DNA of 64,000 bases, from positions 62,001-126,000 of the forward strand of contig DATASQ010000057.1 in assembly GCA_036269135.1 (NCBI GenBank). Direction: 5' to 3'. A program made the translations under genes and the position numbers. Position 1 is the stretch's first letter. Every line of letters starts with the position of its first letter. This document shows positions 17,410-26,397 of this stretch, in pieces. The notes below the pieces were generated by a model that had not been told where the DNA came from, did no database searches, and worked only from the letters and a program-made list of their open reading frames with translations. The stretch is from Palsa-343 sp036269135. Lineage in GTDB: Bacteria; Acidobacteriota; Terriglobia; Terriglobales; Acidobacteriaceae.

Positions 17410-17992
17410 CGCGCGCCCGCGGAGGCTGTTCCCGGGCAACCGGTGCTGCCTCCGCCCAGGCGGGGTCATTCACGGATTTGTCGATGCGCCGCAGCTGGTT
17501 CAGGTGGTGCCGGATGTGGATCACGTGAAAGCGCCGCCACTGGTCCGGACGCATCGGCCCCAGCAGGAAATGCGCGGCGACCCGCTGGATGCCGAAGCGC
17601 TGCCGGCACTGGCTGATGCGTTCGTCCATCCGCTCCATTTCGCGGCCCAGCACCTCGAGCAGCTCCGTGCCGCTCATCGCGCTCCAGTGCAGCTGGTCCG
17701 GACGGGTAAATACCGGGGCGGGGACGCCGTTGGGCATCTGGCCGAATGACAGCACGGCCAGTTGCAGCAGCCATTGCAGCGGCGTGCTGCGCGCGCGTGT
17801 GGGATGGCCGCGCTCCAGACGCTTCTCCAGCTCCCGAGTGGTGCTGCGGCAGGTGAGCACCAGATGCTCGATCAGTTCCTGCGCGCTCCACTGCCGCTCT
17901 TCCTGGCGAGGATGCCGCTGACACCACTCCGCCGGCCGGTCAGCCAGCGCCGGATGATACGCATCGAAAACCTGCCTGAGGACGGGATGCAT
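17393..17992 (-). CDS. DinB/DUF1569-like helical protein
   Basis: 199 residues. The spacing of histidines and helices (WSAQELIEHLVL, HFLLGPMRPDQWRRFHVIHIRHHLNQLRRI) matches the DinB/YfiT four-helix superfamily, and the closing HxxxH-type motif FHVIHIRHHLNQ is typical of DUF1569. Members are often metal-binding and some are thiol transferases dependent on bacillithiol or similar thiols; that link is tempting given bshC but not shown here. The C-terminal 25 residues are low complexity. It overlaps the convergent DUF481-like gene by 17 bases. Confidence 0.7.
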   Translation of the reverse strand: MHPVLRQVFDAYHPALADRPAEWCQRHPRQEERQWSAQELIEHLVLTCRSTTRELEKRLERGHPTRARSTPLQWLLQLAVLSFGQMPNGVPAPVFTRPDQLHWSAMSGTELLEVLGREMERMDERISQCRQRFGIQRVAAHFLLGPMRPDQWRRFHVIHIRHHLNQLRRIDKSVNDPAWAEAAPVAREQPPRARVSSST

Positions 17993-18044
17993 GCCGGGGA
18001 ATTGAATTCGGGAGAACTATAGCACCGGCTGCGGAAGCAGGGCT

Positions 18045-18803
18045 TCAGGGACCGGGATCGAGGCCCATGCCCTTGAGTTCCTTACGAATCTCTTTCGCGT
18101 GCGGCCCGTTGGGCAGCGCCGCCAGATAGAGACGGTAGTTCTTAATCGCCACATCGTTCATCTGCAGGCGGTGCGCCGAATCGGCCAGTCCCCACACCGC
18201 CTCGGCATTGCCCGGATCGGAGCGCGCCGCCTCGACAAAGCGGTCGTACGCGCCCTTGAAATCGCCGGTTTCCAGATAGAAGTCGCCGATCTGCGCGTCC
18301 TTCTTCGCCAGCTTTGGATCGTAGGGCAGCGGCGAGCTGGCCTGGATGGGGGCTTCGTCCGCACCTGCACTCGGCGCCAGCTCCGTGCCCTTCACGTGCA
18401 CCTGGCTGGAGCTGTAACTCGGGTCGCCGCCCGAGCTGTCCGGCCCCGGTGACTGCTCCTGCTGCGCGGCTTTCTCCGACTCGGCCTCGGGAAACGGATT
18501 CTGATCCGCGGTCGACGGCTTCTTTGCCGGCGCTGCCTGATTTTTCTGCGCGGCGGGCTGCGGAGCCGAAGGAACACTCTGATCCTCAGGCTGACTCTGC
18601 CGATCCGCCGCCTTCTCCGACTGCGTCTCCGGAAAGGGATTGGCCTCGGCGCCGGATTTTTTCTTGTCCGGCTTCTTCTGTTGGTCCTTCGTGCCGCTCT
18701 GCTGCTGTTGCTGCGGCGGCGGCGCGGCATTGTCCTGCTGTTGCGCCGCCGCCGGCAAGGTCAGCAGCAGGGCGGTTCCGGCAATGGTCGCGAAGCGCAG
18801 CAT
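18045..18803 (-). CDS. secreted low-complexity protein with TPR-like C-terminus
   Basis: 252 residues. Signal peptide (about 1-20, ending LPAAAQQQ). Residues 21-150 are Gln/Pro/Lys-rich and disordered, with two near copies of a short motif, NPFPETQSEKAA (55-66) and NPFPEAESEKAA (102-113). Residues about 165-250 are TPR-like helices (IGDFYLETGDFKGAYDRFVEAAR). A periplasmic protein-protein interaction role is plausible. Homology can be expected only in the TPR end. Divergent from the SET gene. Confidence 0.65.
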   Translation of the reverse strand: MLRFATIAGTALLLTLPAAAQQQDNAAPPPQQQQQSGTKDQQKKPDKKKSGAEANPFPETQSEKAADRQSQPEDQSVPSAPQPAAQKNQAAPAKKPSTADQNPFPEAESEKAAQQEQSPGPDSSGGDPSYSSSQVHVKGTELAPSAGADEAPIQASSPLPYDPKLAKKDAQIGDFYLETGDFKGAYDRFVEAARSDPGNAEAVWGLADSAHRLQMNDVAIKNYRLYLAALPNGPHAKEIRKELKGMGLDPGP

Positions 18804-18867
18804 TTCTTTTATTTTAGACGCGCCGGGGCCTCCCAGCGATCACGGCGTCTTGCTATTGTGAAGGCAT

Positions 18868-19347
18868 ATGGGTCTCGTGATCCGCTCCTCCGCCATCCAC
18901 GCCGCCGGCTGCTATACCACCGTCCCCATTCGCAAAGGCGCGCGCGTGGTGGAGTACACCGGGCGGCGTATTCCCAAAGACGAAGCCGACGAGAAGTATG
19001 AGAACTCGCCGACGACCTATCTTTTCGGCGTGGGCGACGGCTCCCTGGTCATCGACGGGCACGGAACCGCCATGTTCATCAATCACTCCTGCGAGCCCAA
19101 CTGCGAGACCGAGGAGATCGACGGGCGCGTGTGGATCATGGCCATCCGCGGCATTAAACCCGGCGAAGAGCTGACCTACGACTATTTCCTCTATGACGGC
19201 GACGATGACGAAGCCCTCTGCAATTGCGGCTCCCCGCGCTGCCGGAAAAGCATGTATTCGCCGGAAGAAATTCGCCGCCGGGCACGCAAGAAGAAGAAGG
19301 CGACCAGGAAATCAACCCGCGCCACGGCCCCCCGAGCGCGCAGGTAG
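18868..19347 (+). CDS. SET-domain protein (lysine methyltransferase-like)
   Basis: 159 residues. A compact SET domain: GxxG-like start GLVIRSSAIHAAGCYTTVPI, the catalytic/S-adenosylmethionine block FINHSCEPNC (70-79), ELTYDYF (101-107), and a post-SET-like cysteine cluster CNCGSPRC (118-125). The C-terminal 25 residues are strongly basic. SET proteins methylate lysines on proteins; in bacteria targets are mostly unknown. Monocistronic, ATG at 18868 after weak upstream sites. Confidence 0.88.
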   Translation: MGLVIRSSAIHAAGCYTTVPIRKGARVVEYTGRRIPKDEADEKYENSPTTYLFGVGDGSLVIDGHGTAMFINHSCEPNCETEEIDGRVWIMAIRGIKPGEELTYDYFLYDGDDDEALCNCGSPRCRKSMYSPEEIRRRARKKKKATRKSTRATAPRARR

Positions 19348-19385
19348 TCGCCTCCGATCTCCCACCTCCCATCTCCCAGCTACAC

Positions 19386-19442
19386 GCCACCGGCTACAGG
19401 CCACCGGCTACGTATCACCAGCTACAGGCCACCGGCTACAGG
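19386..19442. repeat. short tandem-like repeat, GCCACCGGCTAC x3
   Basis: GCCACCGGCTAC occurs at 19386-19397, 19400-19411 and 19428-19439, joined by short linkers (CAG- and CGTATCACCAGCTACAG-like), with AGCTACA beside them. It fills the gap between the SET gene and the convergent GNAT gene, and its last copy enters the GNAT stop region (19436-19442). No structural role is evident. Confidence 0.75.
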
Positions 19443-20002
19443 CTTCTTCCCATCTTCACAATTCCCAGCGTCTCACCGTTCGCCAGCGGGAGTTCCTGCC
19501 GCTCGCCTTCAACGTATCCGTGCCGCCGATACAGCGCTATCCCGGTCAGCGTGGCCCCCATCTCGCAGCGCGTAAAGCCTTCGGCGCGCGCTGCCTCTTC
19601 GCACAGCGCCAGCAGGCGGCTGCCGATTCCCTGCCGCGCCCACTCCGGATGCACAAAGAACGCCCGAATCTTCGCCGCATCGGTCTTCGGATCCAGCAGG
19701 GTATTGTCGCGTCCGGGCCGCGCATCCGCGCCAAAAGGCGTCTTCCGCCGCGACCACCCACCGCACGCCACCAGGCGTCCTGGCTCATCCTTCGGCTCGA
19801 CCACGAAGTACGTCTGGTCGGCGACAAGCTGCGTGTCCAGCCCCAGCCACGTGCCCAGCGCCTGCTCGATCTGCGACGGCGAATAGGCCTGCGGCCCCAG
19901 GCCGCGCACCGACGCTTCGATCAGCGCCCGAATGCCGGCCAGATCGGCCGCGGTGCCGAGGCGATACGCCAGGCGCGCATCATTTTCACGATTGGATGTC
20001 AT
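19436..20002 (-). CDS. GNAT family N-acetyltransferase
   Basis: 188 residues. Acetyl-CoA-binding motif A is visible as VHPEWARQGIGSRLLALCEEAARAEG, preceded by beta strands (LVACGGWSRRKTPFG) and followed by GIALYRRHGYVEGE. Substrate is unknown. The gene ends inside the tandem-repeat region and is divergent from the RHH antitoxin at 20052. Confidence 0.82.
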   Translation of the reverse strand: MTSNRENDARLAYRLGTAADLAGIRALIEASVRGLGPQAYSPSQIEQALGTWLGLDTQLVADQTYFVVEPKDEPGRLVACGGWSRRKTPFGADARPGRDNTLLDPKTDAAKIRAFFVHPEWARQGIGSRLLALCEEAARAEGFTRCEMGATLTGIALYRRHGYVEGERQELPLANGETLGIVKMGRSL

Positions 20003-20051
20003 AAATGGTTGATTGACATCAGATTAGTTTCTGCAGCATCATCATAGTGGA

Positions 20052-20291
20052 ATGCGCACCACGCTGGCCATCGACGACGACGTCCTCAAAGAGGTGAAGC
20101 AGTACGCCGCCCAGCGCGACATCTCGCTCGGCAAGGCGGCAACCGACCTGATCCGGAGGGGCATCTCCCAGCCGGCGCCCACTCACAGGAAAAATGGACT
20201 CCGGGTCTTCAGCCGCTCCGATGGGCGTCTTATCTCTCCGGATCTGGTTCGCAAGCTGGACAGCGAGCAGGATCTGCACAAGGTTCGCTGA
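20052..20291 (+). CDS. ribbon-helix-helix antitoxin (VapB-type)
   Basis: 79 residues with an N-terminal MRTTLAIDDDVLKEVKQYAAQRDISLGKAATDL-like ribbon-helix-helix segment, the DNA-binding dimer of VapB-type antitoxins. The C-terminal half would neutralise the toxin. Its stop codon TGA shares its last base with the toxin ATG (20291), so translation is coupled. Third toxin-antitoxin pair in the window. Confidence 0.85.
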   Translation: MRTTLAIDDDVLKEVKQYAAQRDISLGKAATDLIRRGISQPAPTHRKNGLRVFSRSDGRLISPDLVRKLDSEQDLHKVR

Positions 20292-20728
20292 TGGCGGTCA
20301 CGCTGCTCGATGTGAACGTGCTTTGCGCCCTCCTGTCGGAAAATTTTGCCGGACACGTTGAAGCCCAGGACTGGTTCGCGCGGAATTCGCGTCATGGTTG
20401 GGCGACCTGTCCCTTCACGCAGGCCGGGTTTGTGCGCCTCATGTCTCACCCGTCGGCGTCGGCCAACCCGGTTTCAGCGGCGCAGGCTCTGGAAATCCTT
20501 ACGGAAAACCTGCAACACCCGCGCCACGAGTTCTGGCCTGACGATCTCAGCGTAACCACACTGGGTCGATGGCGCAGCCACCTGAGAGGGCACCAGCAGA
20601 TTACGGATGCCTACCTGCTTGCTCTGACCCTGCACCACAAGGGCCGCCTCGTCACCTTCGATCAGGGACTCAGCGCGTTCGCGGCGGCGGTGGCACTGGC
20701 TCATCTGGTGAGCCCCATCGCGAAGTAA
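20291..20728 (+). CDS. vapC: PIN-domain toxin VapC
   Basis: 145 residues. First catalytic Asp in TLLDVNVLCALL, the middle block CPFTQAGFVRLMSHP (here the usual Glu position is Gln, as in many members of this VapC group), Asp in QITDAYLLALTL and Asp in LVTFDQGL. Family members are RNases that cut tRNA or rRNA. Coupled to the RHH antitoxin by a one-base overlap. Confidence 0.85.
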   Translation: MAVTLLDVNVLCALLSENFAGHVEAQDWFARNSRHGWATCPFTQAGFVRLMSHPSASANPVSAAQALEILTENLQHPRHEFWPDDLSVTTLGRWRSHLRGHQQITDAYLLALTLHHKGRLVTFDQGLSAFAAAVALAHLVSPIAK

Positions 20729-20754
20729 GTTGTCCGACGCCGTCCGGATTCCGG

Positions 20755-22752
20755 TCACTCCTGCGTCGCATCCGCAGGCACCACGGGCAGATCCACATAC
20801 GTCGCGTCCCCGGCATCGTGATAGACCCGCATCGTCGCCTTCTTATAGTCCGAAGGCTTCGCAAAGAAAATGTTCGGCACAAAGGTCTGCGGATTGCGGT
20901 CGTAAAGCGGAAACCAGCTCGACTGCACCTGCACCATGATCCGATGCCCCGGCAGGAACACATGATTCGCCGCCGGCAGCGCGAACTGATACAGCAGCGG
21001 CTGGTTCGGCGTAATCGCCTCGGCATGCGCCAGGCTCTCGCGATACCGCCCGCGCAGGATATCCATCGAGATAGGCAGTTGGTATCCACCGAGTTCCGGC
21101 TCCCCCGCTACCTCGTCCGGATACACGTCGATCAGCTTCACCACCCAGTCCGCATCCGTTCCCGTAGTCGACGCCATCAGGTGCGCAATCGGCGCCCCGC
21201 TGATCTTCAGCGGCTTCGTCAGCGGCTCTGAGGTGAAGGTCACGACATCCGTTCGCCCGGAAAACGGCCGCTGATCGTCCACCAGCCACTGCACCCAGGT
21301 GAGCGGCGGCACATACCCAACGGGCTGGCTGGGCCGCACGCGATACGGAACGGGCTTTGCCGGATCGGACACATACTCGTCGTAGCCCTCCCCGCCGCTC
21401 GGCGCCGCGAACGACAGCCCGCTGTCCGCATGCAGATACAGCGGAGTCTCCTTCGGTGTGCACCCGTCCGCGCAGCCCGACGGCCACACCTCCAGGTTCT
21501 CCCACCGGTCCACGCCCGTCTCAAATGCGGTCACCGGCGACAGATGCATCGGCGGCGCATCGTCCTTCAGATAATGCGCCAGGAATGGCGCCAGAATGTG
21601 CTCCCGGAAATACAGCCCTGTGTCGCTGTTGAATGGAATCGCCCCCAGCGACGAGGCGTTCTCAATCTCCTGTCCGTGATGCCACGGCCCCACCACCAGA
21701 TACAGCAGCTTGTGCTGCGGATCCTTCGGCGCCAGCGCCCGATACACCGCCATCGCCCCGTAAATGTCTTCCTGATCCCACAAGCTGTCCACCAGCATCG
21801 TTGGAACCGTGAGCGGCTGCGCAGCCAGCACCCGGTCCATCGCCTGGTCCTGCCAGAACTCGTCATACGCGGGATGCGCCACCAGCTTCCGCCAGAAGCC
21901 GATCTGATCCATCCCGCGCTCCTTGCCCAGCTCGCCCGCCGAACCCGCCTTCATGTAGGTGGCGTAATCGTCGAAGTCGCTCGTCAGCCAGTGCGCCGAG
22001 TTATCCCGCGTCGCCGTCTGCTCGTAGATATACGGCAGGTTCTGCTCGCGGAACGCCCCGTTATGGAACCAGTCGTCCCCGCGCCAGCCATCCACCATGG
22101 GATTCATCGGCACCACGACCTTCAGCGCCGGATGCGGATGCACCAGCGGCGTCAGCGACAGGAATCCGTCATAGGAAATGCCCAGGATGCCGACCTTCCC
22201 GTTGCTTTCCGGCAGATGTTTCACCAGCCAGTCAATCGTGTCGTACGTGTCGGTCGACTCGTCCACCGGCGTGGGATTCAGCGGCCCGTGCATCGGCCGA
22301 TTCATCACATAATCGCCCTCGCTCCCATACTTGCCGCGGATATCCTGCACCACGCGAATGTAGCCCCCCTGGATAATCGTCTCGGTCGCGTTGTCATACC
22401 CCCACAGGCTGCTGGCCATGTGGACGCTCGGCGCATTCGAGGTGAGCGCCGTGGCGTTATACGGCGTCCGCGTCATCAGGATCGGCGCATCCTTCGCGCC
22501 GTTCGGGATCAGGATCACCGTGTGCAGCCGCACCCCGTCCCGCATCGGGATCATCACGTCCTGACGCGTGTAATCCATCCCGTACGTCGGCTGCTGGAAC
22601 TGCGCCGGGGTTTCGCTGGGGTAATTCGGATACTGGGACTGCGTCTGGGCATCGCCGCCGCGCACCAGCAGCGCGGCCGACAGCAGGGTGACAATCAGGG
22701 CAAACGATCGGGCAGGCACGCGTGCGTTCAAAGGCCAACTCCCTGGAATCAT
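20755..22752 (-). CDS. secreted CocE/NonD family hydrolase (alpha-amino-ester hydrolase type)
   Basis: About 665 residues. N-terminal signal (ALIVTLLSAALLVRGG) then an alpha/beta-hydrolase: DVMIPMRDGVRLHTVILIP (the family opening), catalytic serine in GILGISYDGFLS (GxSYxG), and the C-terminal jelly-roll of X-Pro dipeptidyl-peptidase/CocE type near DVVTFTSEPLTKPLKISG. Enzymes of this family hydrolyse acyl esters or amides of peptides and antibiotics. The ATG at 22752 lacks a ribosome site; a TTG at 22731 has GGGAG seven bases before it and is a fair alternative, which keeps the signal peptide. Divergent from dnaX. Confidence 0.87.
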   Translation of the reverse strand: MIPGSWPLNARVPARSFALIVTLLSAALLVRGGDAQTQSQYPNYPSETPAQFQQPTYGMDYTRQDVMIPMRDGVRLHTVILIPNGAKDAPILMTRTPYNATALTSNAPSVHMASSLWGYDNATETIIQGGYIRVVQDIRGKYGSEGDYVMNRPMHGPLNPTPVDESTDTYDTIDWLVKHLPESNGKVGILGISYDGFLSLTPLVHPHPALKVVVPMNPMVDGWRGDDWFHNGAFREQNLPYIYEQTATRDNSAHWLTSDFDDYATYMKAGSAGELGKERGMDQIGFWRKLVAHPAYDEFWQDQAMDRVLAAQPLTVPTMLVDSLWDQEDIYGAMAVYRALAPKDPQHKLLYLVVGPWHHGQEIENASSLGAIPFNSDTGLYFREHILAPFLAHYLKDDAPPMHLSPVTAFETGVDRWENLEVWPSGCADGCTPKETPLYLHADSGLSFAAPSGGEGYDEYVSDPAKPVPYRVRPSQPVGYVPPLTWVQWLVDDQRPFSGRTDVVTFTSEPLTKPLKISGAPIAHLMASTTGTDADWVVKLIDVYPDEVAGEPELGGYQLPISMDILRGRYRESLAHAEAITPNQPLLYQFALPAANHVFLPGHRIMVQVQSSWFPLYDRNPQTFVPNIFFAKPSDYKKATMRVYHDAGDATYVDLPVVPADATQE

Positions 22753-22841
22753 TGAAGTGGCCGCATCGTAGCATGAGGATCCTTCGGGCGTCTCATAGCC
22801 CGGCTCTTCCACCCTCCTCACCGCGTTACAATCAGCATTCG

Positions 22842-24746
22842 ATGGCTTACCAGGTGCTCGCCCGGAAATATCGTCCGCAGCGCTTTGCCGACGTGGCCGG
22901 GCAGGAGCACGTCACCCGCACGCTGCTCAACGCCCTCGAGCAGGGCCGCGTCGCCCACGGTTACATTTTTTCCGGCCACCGCGGCATCGGCAAAACCACC
23001 ATCGCCCGCATCCTCGCCCAGGCGCTGAACTGCCGTACGCCCTCCGGCACCCCCGAGCGCCCCACGCTCGAGCCCTGCGGCGTCTGCGATTCCTGCCAGG
23101 AAATTCGCGCGGGCAACTCCGTCGATGTGCTGGAGATCGACGCCGCCACCAACCGCGGCATCGATGAAATCCGCGAGCTGCGCGAAGCCGCCCGCTATCG
23201 TCCCGCCCGCGACAAGTACAAGATCTGGATCCTCGACGAGGCCCACCAGATCACCGACGCCGCCTTCAATGCCCTGCTCAAAACCCTCGAGGAGCCCCCC
23301 GAGCACGTCATCTTCATGATGGCCACCACGCAGCCCGAGGACATTCCGCAGACCATCCGCTCCCGCTGCCAGCACTTCAGCTTTCACGCCGTCAAATTCG
23401 ACGACATCCTCGCGCAACTCCAGACCATCGCCGTCCAGGAAGACATCGAGACCGACGACGCCGCACTCGCCCTGCTGGCCGAAGCCGGCGACGGCTCCAT
23501 GCGCGATGCGCTCTCGATCATGGACCAGGCCATCGCCTCCGCCCCGCTCGTCAACGGCAAACCGCACCTCGTCGCCGATCAGATCCGCGAGCTGATGGGC
23601 TCCGTCCCCAACACCGTCTTCGAGCGCCTGCTGGAGGCCATCAGCGCCGGGCAAACCGCCGCCGTCATCACCGAGCTGAACACCCTGCTCAACGCCGGCA
23701 ACAGCCCCGCCGCCCTCGCCCGCCAGTTCGTGCGCTACCTGCGCAACGCGCTCATGGCGCGCATCGGCGGCGAGAATACCGACCTCCTGCAGATTTCCGC
23801 CGACGAGCGCGCCCGCGCCAACCGATCCGCCCTGCTCTTCTCCGAAGAGGACCTCACCCGCTTCCTCCAGGTCATGCTCCGCACCTTCGACGATCTCAAC
23901 TACCGCCAGGAGCAGCGCTTCCACCTGGAGCTCGGCCTCGTCAAGCTCGTCCACCTGCAGCGCCTGCTCCCCGTCGAAGAGCTGCTCAGTCAGCTTCCGG
24001 GCGGCAGCGCATCCGGCGTTCCCGGTTCCGGTTCAGGATCCCGCAGCCTGGCCCCGCGATCCGCGGCGCCGGCCCCGGCGCGGACCCAACCCGCACCCGA
24101 GCGCTCTGCCCCGGCACCCCGGCCCTCCCCTTTCGAGGCGGATCGCAGCCGCAAGATTGTCGGCAGCGCCGCTGAAGAATCGACTCCCGCTCCGCGCGCA
24201 CTCTCCCCGTTTGAATCCGCCAGCCGCGCCGCCGAAGCCGCGCCGCCTTCTTTCGAGAGCAAGCCCGTCGCCGCCGTCGGCCTGGCCGAGCCTTTGCCGG
24301 GAGCAACCGACGGCTCGCTCGCTCTGGCAGACGCCGCGCCAGCCGAAGCGCCCAGCCTGGACAGCATCCGCGATGCCGTTTGCGCCGCGCTGGCCCACGC
24401 AGGACACGAGACCGCCGCCAACCTCATCCATCAGGGCAAGTGGATCGATCAGGGCAACACCCTTCAGGTCGAGCTGGCCGTCCGCAAAACCATGCTCTCC
24501 CTCACCGTCAACGCCGACGCGGAAGCCATCTGCCGAAAGGCCATGCGGGCATTGGGAGCCCCACAGAAGATTGCCTTTCTCCCCGGAGAAAACGGGAACG
24601 GGGCCGCCACGGGACCAGCCCGGGAAAGCGCGCCGCTCAGCGGAAGTGCGCAGGCGGCGGCGCTGGAAAATCCGCTGGTCCGCAGAACCCAGGAACTGTT
24701 TAAGGCCGACATTCGCAGCGTGCTCGACCTGCGGGACAATCACTAA
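22842..24746 (+). CDS. dnaX: DNA polymerase III subunit gamma/tau (DnaX)
   Basis: 634 residues. Clamp-loader ATPase: Walker A GHRGIGKT (45-52), zinc cysteines C64/C79/C82/C85, Walker B LDEAH (131-135), and the SRC motif in IRSRCQHF. The segment after residue 380 is Pro/Ala/Ser-rich and disordered, followed by a C-terminal domain (about 510-634). No A-rich slippery heptamer was seen, so a frameshifted gamma form is not evident. ATG at 22842 (MAYQVLARKYRPQRF) is the standard start. ybaB follows after 42 bases. Confidence 0.95.
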   Translation: MAYQVLARKYRPQRFADVAGQEHVTRTLLNALEQGRVAHGYIFSGHRGIGKTTIARILAQALNCRTPSGTPERPTLEPCGVCDSCQEIRAGNSVDVLEIDAATNRGIDEIRELREAARYRPARDKYKIWILDEAHQITDAAFNALLKTLEEPPEHVIFMMATTQPEDIPQTIRSRCQHFSFHAVKFDDILAQLQTIAVQEDIETDDAALALLAEAGDGSMRDALSIMDQAIASAPLVNGKPHLVADQIRELMGSVPNTVFERLLEAISAGQTAAVITELNTLLNAGNSPAALARQFVRYLRNALMARIGGENTDLLQISADERARANRSALLFSEEDLTRFLQVMLRTFDDLNYRQEQRFHLELGLVKLVHLQRLLPVEELLSQLPGGSASGVPGSGSGSRSLAPRSAAPAPARTQPAPERSAPAPRPSPFEADRSRKIVGSAAEESTPAPRALSPFESASRAAEAAPPSFESKPVAAVGLAEPLPGATDGSLALADAAPAEAPSLDSIRDAVCAALAHAGHETAANLIHQGKWIDQGNTLQVELAVRKTMLSLTVNADAEAICRKAMRALGAPQKIAFLPGENGNGAATGPARESAPLSGSAQAAALENPLVRRTQELFKADIRSVLDLRDNH

Positions 24747-24788
24747 AAGCAGAATGCTTCCCCCAGGAAGCGTCCAACAGAAAGAAGA

Positions 24789-25133
24789 ATGAACGAAGGC
24801 ATGATGCTGAACCCACTCAAACTCCAGGAAATGCTGGGCCAGGCCAGGCAGATGCAGGACCAGATCCAGCAGAAACTCGCAGCCACCGTCGTGGAGGCCT
24901 CCTCCGGCGGCGGCGCTGTCGCCGTCAAAATGAACGGCAAAAAGGAACTGCTCAAGATCACCATCGATCCCGCCGCGGTCTCCAGCCTCACCGGCGCCAG
25001 CGCCGATGTGGAAATGCTCGAAGACCTCATCGCCGCCGCCGTCAACGAAGCCGGCCGCCGCGCCGACGAGATCATGAAGTCCAGCGTCCAGGGCCTGCTC
25101 GGCGGCCTCAATCTTCCTCCCGGGATCCTCTAA
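24789..25133 (+). CDS. YbaB/EbfC family nucleoid-associated protein
   Basis: 114 residues. LKLQEMLGQARQMQDQIQQKLA, VEASSGGGAVAVKMNGKKELLKITIDP, and a C-terminal helix DEIMKSSVQ are the full YbaB fold. The family binds DNA and is commonly encoded beside dnaX and recR; here the dnaX neighbour is kept but recR is absent, replaced by the metallo-hydrolase gene four bases after the stop. Confidence 0.93.
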   Translation: MNEGMMLNPLKLQEMLGQARQMQDQIQQKLAATVVEASSGGGAVAVKMNGKKELLKITIDPAAVSSLTGASADVEMLEDLIAAAVNEAGRRADEIMKSSVQGLLGGLNLPPGIL

Positions 25134-25137
25134 GCTC

Positions 25138-26178
25138 ATGCCATCGCGCCGCGATTTTCTCCTCCAGTCCGGCATGGCCACCGCCGGCGCCTGGCTGGCG
25201 CGCGCCGATTTGCAGGCGCAGACCGCCCCCGCCCAGAATCCCCGGACCGCCCCCGCCGGCCCTCCCGCGCAGTCGCCCGCCGGCCAGACTGTGCCGCCGG
25301 TGAACACCAACCCCGCCGTGCAGCCCGATCCAAACATCGTCCAGGAGCTGCGCACCGCCGCCGCCGCCGAGACCCTCAAAACCACCAGGCTCACCGACAC
25401 CATCTTTATGCTCCAGGGCGTCGGCGGCAATGTCGTCTGCCAGATCGGTCCCGACGGCAAGCTCCTCATCGACTCCCAGATCTCTACCGGCACGCCCAGG
25501 CTCCTCGAAGCGCTCGGCAAGCTCGATACGCACAAGGTGAAGCTTCTCATCAACACGAACTGGCACTTCGACCACACCGACGGCAACGCCGCCCTGCACC
25601 TCGCCGGCGCCTTCATCGTCGCGCAGGAAAATACCCGCACCCGCCTGCTCCAGCCCCAGACCATGCAGTTGTACGACGCGCGCTTTCCCGCCGCCCCTGA
25701 CGCCGGGCTGCCCCAGCAAACCTTCCCTGAATCGCAAACCCTGTGGGTCAATAATGACCAGGAGAATCTGGTCCACACGCCCGAGGCCTCAACCGACTCC
25801 GACATCTTCGTCCACTTTGTGAAGGGCAATGTCATCCACACCGGCGATTTGTGGTTCAACGGGATGTATCCGCTCATCGATCTGTCGAGCGGCGGTACCA
25901 TCAACGGCATGATCCGCGGCGTCGATCAAATCCTCGCCCTCGCCGACGAGCGAACGAAGATCGTCCCCGGTCAGGGGCCGGTCGGCGACCAGGCGGCACT
26001 CCAGGCGTATCGCATGATGCTGGTGACGGTCGCCGACCGGGTGGAAAAGCTGAAGGCCGCCGGCGAGACCGTGGACGCGGTTGTCGCGGCCAAACCCACC
26101 GCCGACCTCGATGCCGCCTGGGGCAAAGGCCCCATCCAGCCCGGCACCTTCGCCGCCCTCGTCTACGACTCGCTGTAG
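25138..26178 (+). CDS. Tat-exported MBL-fold metallo-hydrolase, atypical zinc motif
   Basis: 346 residues. The N-terminus SRRDFLLQSG is a twin-arginine signal and an Ala-rich core follows, so export folded across the inner membrane is likely. After a Pro/Ala linker (30-65) comes a metallo-beta-lactamase fold: GNVVCQIGPDGKLLIDSQIS, then NWHFDH (141-146), the position of the HxHxDH zinc motif but with Asn instead of the first His. Later NVIHTGDLWFNG and KIVPGQGPVG are typical of the family. Substrate unknown. It starts four bases after ybaB, so it is likely in the same transcript. Confidence 0.85.
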   Translation: MPSRRDFLLQSGMATAGAWLARADLQAQTAPAQNPRTAPAGPPAQSPAGQTVPPVNTNPAVQPDPNIVQELRTAAAAETLKTTRLTDTIFMLQGVGGNVVCQIGPDGKLLIDSQISTGTPRLLEALGKLDTHKVKLLINTNWHFDHTDGNAALHLAGAFIVAQENTRTRLLQPQTMQLYDARFPAAPDAGLPQQTFPESQTLWVNNDQENLVHTPEASTDSDIFVHFVKGNVIHTGDLWFNGMYPLIDLSSGGTINGMIRGVDQILALADERTKIVPGQGPVGDQAALQAYRMMLVTVADRVEKLKAAGETVDAVVAAKPTADLDAAWGKGPIQPGTFAALVYDSL

Positions 26179-26397
26179 CCCCTAAAACCAAAGTCATCTC
26201 CCCTGCGCGGGAGGATCGCTCCATCCACGCCGCACAGGCCTATACTGCAGTTAGTCAACGTTCTCTCCGCGTGTCCGCTATGGCCAACCGAGCCGATTTC
26301 CCGATTGGCCGGCCGTAGCGCTGCCGGACACCCACCTGCCCGGCAACTCCAGCGACCAGCGCCTCCGCGGCGGCCGCTGACCTGTTTCGGAGGACGT

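Noticed and set aside
22842..24746. Programmed frameshift site in dnaX
   Set aside because: No A-rich heptamer of the known kind seen in the expected region.
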